Source: Cyclina sinensis
Lineage: Eukaryota > Mollusca > Bivalvia > Venerida > Veneridae
Assembly: GCA_012932295.1 (NCBI GenBank)
Contig: JAAONU010000001.1
Span: 44,117,134 to 44,181,133 of the forward strand
DNA: 64,000 bases
Direction: 5' to 3'
In this document: positions 59,131-64,000 of the stretch, piece by piece
Numbering within the stretch: the first letter of the stretch is position 1
How the letters are laid out: each line of letters starts with the position of its first letter
Made by a program: the position numbers and the translations under genes
The notes under the pieces: model-generated
What the model was told of the DNA's origin: nothing
Databases searched by the model: none
The model's input: the letters and a program-made list of their open reading frames with translations, nothing else

Positions 59131-62100
59131 TTTTTAATCAGTCCCTAGATAACAACTGATCATCGCAGAAAAAAAACACATAAAAACGAGGCAGATTTTA
59201 AGATTTTTCAAAAGAAAAGATAACACGTCATATCAGCAGACAAATGATTAACATCTACAAAAACGCAGACAAAACAAGGCGCATTTTTAAACGAATCTCC
59301 CAAAGCGATTTTGTATTGCGATATGAGGAAGAAATTGCAAGGGCTAGCGTTTCTTGGATAATATGGTCTTTGGTCTGTGACTCCTTAATTCGGACTATGA
59401 TGTACGCTACAAATCTTCCCTTGATTCAGAAGGTATTTTGAATAGTCTAACATAGATTAATAGTTTGAATTCTCCTTAAATCTATTTTGATCTGAACTAC
59501 GATGTTCTGTTTTCACAGCCATCCCAATGCCACCGATGACAAGTGTAAATAGAATAAAAAGATGATTACAGACATACATCAAAAGTAATACAATTTGGAT
59601 CTGAGTCAACTTCAAAGGAGGTGATACTACGTTCTTCAAATGCAAAGACGTAAATGTTTTGACAACGGTTTTCGACACATACCTGTCAGATAACAATTTT
59701 ATTAACTATGGTTTTTTGATCTGCAAAACCAGGACTGGCACTGTGGATACAGAAGAAGATGCAGTAGACGAATTTTTTTTATTACTGGAATCTCTACGAT
59801 TTGCAATTTACTGTTTACGATGAACAACACATCAGAAACACCATTCACATGGTAACACTCAAATGAAGTGTGAGATTTGTAAAAATGCCTAGTTTTGACA
59901 GAAATATTATTTTGAAGATAATAGCATTCAAGTCTTCTTCCCTGACACTGGCATATTTATTGAAAATGTTTGCAACTTTTTGCACATTCAACCGTTTGTA
60001 TTGTATGTGTAAAATTATCTTAATTGACAAAAGACTTGTGTTCACGGCTCAAGCTATTCGACTGTTAACATAAAATTCAATGACATTGTACCAGGTATAT
60101 AGTTCAGAAGAACAACCTCGGATCGACTAAGCACGGAAAGAGACATTACGTTTCTGTATCAAAAGGGTCTCTATATAACCGCTGTCGACGAAGGTTTAAC
60201 GTTATCATCAAAGGGGCAATTACCGCAACGAATAAGACTTTTGAATTAAAACATTTTTTCCTCTTAGAACAGATACCAGTGCATAAATAAAAAGCGGAAA
60301 CAAGTTATGGGCAGTTGACACTTAGCTGAAACAAAAAATATCCCATCATTCAATATGAACTATTTCTTTGACAGAAAAGTATACTGTAGTATCTGTTACA
60401 AGTCCTCTGACGTTTAAATCGCCTCGCGTTTATTCCTTTAAAGAGTAAAATGTGTAACATATAACTCAACTTGTAAAATAAATCTACAAATAGGCATAAG
60501 TTAAGGAAAATCAACAAATATGTAAAATATTTCAAAGAATTTTTAAGTATTGATCCTGTGGGATAAATGAGTAAACCTTCCCTTGTAACATAGTTATATA
60601 TAAACAAAAGCTCTGATTTCCAGACACTAGAAATTGATGTTCAATAACATATATAACACCTATTATTCAGGAGTTAATGATATAATTGACGACTTATTAC
60701 CCTAGCAAAGATATGATGTGATCACTGTTGTTGGTTTCTTCAGTGTAAAATCTCTTCTCTTCGAATGGGTTATCGGTGTAAAGAATGAAAAAGACGATGA
60801 TTTCCGATGTAAATATATGTTCAAAAAGTGTCCGCCAGGTGAAGGTCATAACAGCATTCTGATGCTGTCGAATCCAAGTATACATACATTTTATACATTT
60901 TAACACCAGCAATATTAAGTTTTAGTGTAGGCTTCATAATCCACTTCTTTCTATTAGCAATAGGATAATAACAGTTACAAAGAAAATTTATCAAAACTAT
61001 TATTTTATTTTTATTATTGTTATTATCATTATTATATTATGTTTACTCTTCAAACAGCTTGTAAAAATAAAACTTAAACATTGAGTCATGAGTGTTTTAC
61101 AATGAAAATCACCATTTTAAAAGATTTATGGAAAGACTCTAGGAATTGCAAATTTCCTGCCATCAATTCTTATAGTGTTAAAGCTACATTCAATATTCTT
61201 TTCATGATAACATTCAATGGCACACAGATGAACCGAGGCAATGCATCTAACACAGTACTTCTCGTGAGAACATTCTCCAAATGCTTGTAAATCGAACAAA
61301 TCATGGTCTATTATATTTGCAGACTTTTCTTGTTTTGTAAATTCATGACTGATGTGAGTATTTGTCAAGAATTTGATGTTCATATGCTGTTTTGCTTTCT
61401 ATTTACAGGAAGAAATGTCTTTCAACTTAGATTTTTTTCACTAAAAATTACATGCAAACTTAAAGAGTGGTAGTATTTTCACTAATAAATTAATGTTTAA
61501 ATTGATAAATTAAGTGACTGACTACGGAACGTCGTTTATAATTAGTTCAAATACAAATACTCATATACCTTTATAAATTAGCAATACCCAGTACATCAAT
61601 AATGCTGAGTTGCGCATTGATGCGGAGGGCTCAGTGGTTATGAAATTATATATATATTACATTAAATACAAGACCATAAATTCAAGGATATACCTCAGCC
61701 TGTGGTTTTACCTGACAATATTTCATGTTTTTCTCCTGAAAAAAAAGCTGATACACTTACCAAGCGGCAGAAATTTTATATTAACAAAACAGCTGTACTA
61801 TCAAGAGATTATAAAACGAAATGAAGTGCATGTAAATATACTGGAAATGTACTTTACTTCATGTTTGATAATCTTGTTTCAATTTGATTGTCATTAATTG
61901 TGCAACCAAATTTTTTAAACAAAAATTTATTTGATTATACGTTTTTCATAAATGTCAAGCATTGCTTATTGCTTTTTCGAATCCTTTGTCTTTTTCGTCG
62001 AGAACAGTTAATGAGATAAACAGACGGTGCTTAAGTTTCATTTACATCCAAATTTTTGTAAGAGTCCTTAATAATCAAATGTATCCAGCACTTGTCTGAA

Positions 62101-62529
62101 GCCATCAATTTATTGAAAACCACTAATTGAAAATTCAAGGATTAAACATCGGATATTCAAGTTCCGGAAGTCTGAATTCAAATACGCAATATTATGTGCA
62201 TTGTTCATGTTATTCAGGTAAAGCGATCCAACGCCTAATGCAGGATTCCGAAATGCGGTTGTCCTTGGGCCATTTTGCCGGATCAATACTTCCAGTGTAT
62301 TGATGATACTTTTCCTAGATACAGTATTTGTTCCTTGTATACCTGTATAGTTTAAAACTTTTGGTTTGAAATATTTTTTAAAAGACTGGCTCGATTTTCG
62401 AAGAAATCGATGTTGACGTCGGAGCGATATTAGAAAATCTAAAACAATACTTCAAGAACTTTAGCTTTCATGGGTGGTGCAAGATCAGAAATATCATTCA
62501 TACAGTGTTTAAGGCATTAATTGGCTGAT

Positions 62530-63130
62530 CCAGCCTGAATGCAACTTCATTTTCGCGGGAAAAGGCTCTGCCGAGTTACCGCCAAATGCAGTTGCCAACG
62601 GGCCGCGTCACCTAATTTGAGCTTTAAATACATGTAGGATACTTTTTTTTCTTGCACACATTTTTATTCTGTAAATATCTTTCAAGTTAAAATCTTTCCA
62701 ATTCTCTTTCTTTTTCAGTATAAACGCATATATCTTTTCAGAAAAAAATAGCCAAGATAAACTGTCAAGGGTGGCCAGTAACAATCTTGCCGGATATCTT
62801 GATCCGGTATGTAAGAAACGTATTTTGATGCTAGAACCTATCAGTTATGATTCTAATTCAAACCGTCAATAACTTAAGAAGAGGAACAATAACAGTTAAT
62901 TGACACGGGTAATCAAAATAAAGTAAGTGATTATCTATCTCAAGGAAGTATTTCATCGCTCAATTCATGATTATTGAGCCAAATACAGATCACCAATCCA
63001 AATTACAAGTGCCAAAAATAATATTGTTTCTATCATCATGATTGTAGTGAAATTTATCTTACCTTATATTCTCCACCAGTTTATCTCGAATCATAGCAGC
63101 TGTTATTTCAAGTTGATTTGATTTTTGCTA
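62530..63130 (+). repeat. Dispersed repeat families R4 and R5, adjacent copies
   Basis: R4-like 'gccggatatcttgatccgg' at about 62790, then R5-like 'atttcatcgctcaattcatg', 'gagccaaatacagatcacc' and 'agcagctgttatttc'. The exon-like frame in the last part is explained by this repeat. Confidence 0.5.
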
Positions 63131-64000
63131 GATTTTTTGTAAATAATACTTAATATAAGATAAAGGTAATAAATCTCATACCACTTTCTAAAACCACTTT
63201 AGCAATAACCTCATAGACTATTTTGTTTAAAGTAATGGCTTTTTGTATAATCTAAAATGATTATATCACTTATTTAATAGCATTTAGATTACAGGGCTTT
63301 TGGTAATTAAGTGTGGTTGACTGACAATGTTGATGGGGATTTTATTTTAAAAAACATTGCTGTGTTTGAGTTAAACAGATCAACCACTGACTTGTCTTTG
63401 ACTGCGCTTCATGCCGTACTAGTTTGCAGCAATAAAGGCTGTAAGAGGTCATTCAATAATTCATTTTACAAAGTAAAACAATCATAACTGCCCTGTCCTT
63501 TCTATCTTAAGCACAATGATAACTTTTATAAACAAAGAAAATCAACATAAATTTTCTATTTTTCCAAAAGAACTGTTAAGGCAATATTTGCAAAAGAAAA
63601 TCTATGAAAATTTTAACGAGATATTGAAACATTATCATTAGTTTGTATTCTGACTTTTTTAAAGTAAATCTTTTTTACAAGTTACAGATCGTTACCCATT
63701 GTCTTTCTTATAAAGGCATTTTAAAAAGAGAAAAAAATCTTACTTTTTCGCCACTCTTTCAAATCTCCTTATCGATAATTTGTTTGTTACTTTCATCCGG
63801 GCTCTTGTTCCTTCAGCCGTTGTGAAGAATTAAACAATAAATAAAGTTCATATTTTTGCATTTTCTTAAGTCTTTATCTCTTCTAGCTTCGACACAAGTA
63901 ATTATAAATTCACTAAATACCTCTTCAGGTTAAAGATTTTGTCCACCGTAGAAAACGTAATTCTACTGAAACTACACCTTTAATACAAATCAATTTTGAA

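Larger units (their letters stand above)
57842..64000 (-). other. Upstream PKG intron, partial
   Basis: No exon for the missing CNB-A end (family sequence around FQTIMMRTG...EFLKS) was found on the minus strand, so this is read as intron running off the window. It holds dispersed repeat copies at about 58580-59130 and 62530-63130. The remaining sequence is AT-rich with no supported gene. Confidence 0.55.

Noticed and set aside
63050..63120. Minus-strand exon-like stretch (AMIRDKLVENIR followed by GTAAG) as the missing upstream PKG exon
   Set aside because: It does not match the PKG sequence expected there and the same DNA recurs near 41040 as part of repeat family R5.

Overview
The window is AT-rich, intron-rich and repeat-rich metazoan DNA. 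Its repeats suggest a marine bivalve mollusc: long tails of gtccgtccgt, 'catggcccc...ggtcaaaattggccc' arrays, a GGGCCATGATGGCCC-headed repeat and a GTCGAGCCCGC-headed repeat. The assignment is inferred from repeat style, not from a marker gene.

Only one gene is firmly recognisable. It is a cGMP-dependent protein kinase of the PKG I / Drosophila foraging type on the minus strand, from 57841 down to a stop codon at 43022-43024. Thirteen exons, all with GT/AG borders and matching phases, give a continuous reading frame of 451 residues. They encode the end of the first cyclic-nucleotide-binding region, the whole second cGMP-binding domain (CNB-B), the complete AGC-type kinase domain and the PKG C-tail. 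The N-terminal part (leucine zipper, autoinhibitory segment and most of CNB-A) should lie beyond position 64000, because no further exon was found in the last 6.1 kb.

Layout. 1-10 kb: a fresh-looking tRNA-derived SINE with perfect target-site duplications, then a weakly supported plus-strand small-protein gene (three phase-compatible exons, 75 codons) whose large intron holds a repeat array split by a MITE-like insertion. 10-29 kb: no supported gene; decayed repeats, a 4.9 kb segment bounded by TTAA-containing inverted repeats, a two-copy repeat rich in AGGTCA half-sites (20.7-22.1 kb), and a composite tandem repeat ending in a hairpin (25.2-27.5 kb). 29-43 kb: intergenic sequence 3' of the kinase gene with dispersed repeats, one isolated exon-like ORF and an eight-copy 38-bp tandem array. 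43-57.8 kb: kinase exons and introns. 57.8-64 kb: a long upstream intron.

The most unusual large-scale signal is a set of diverged repeat families that recur, all in direct orientation and in nearly the same order, at about 29.8-41.1 kb and 48.7-63.1 kb. This suggests an old segmental duplication or a very long dispersed element overlapping the kinase introns. All similarity statements were made by eye without alignment software.
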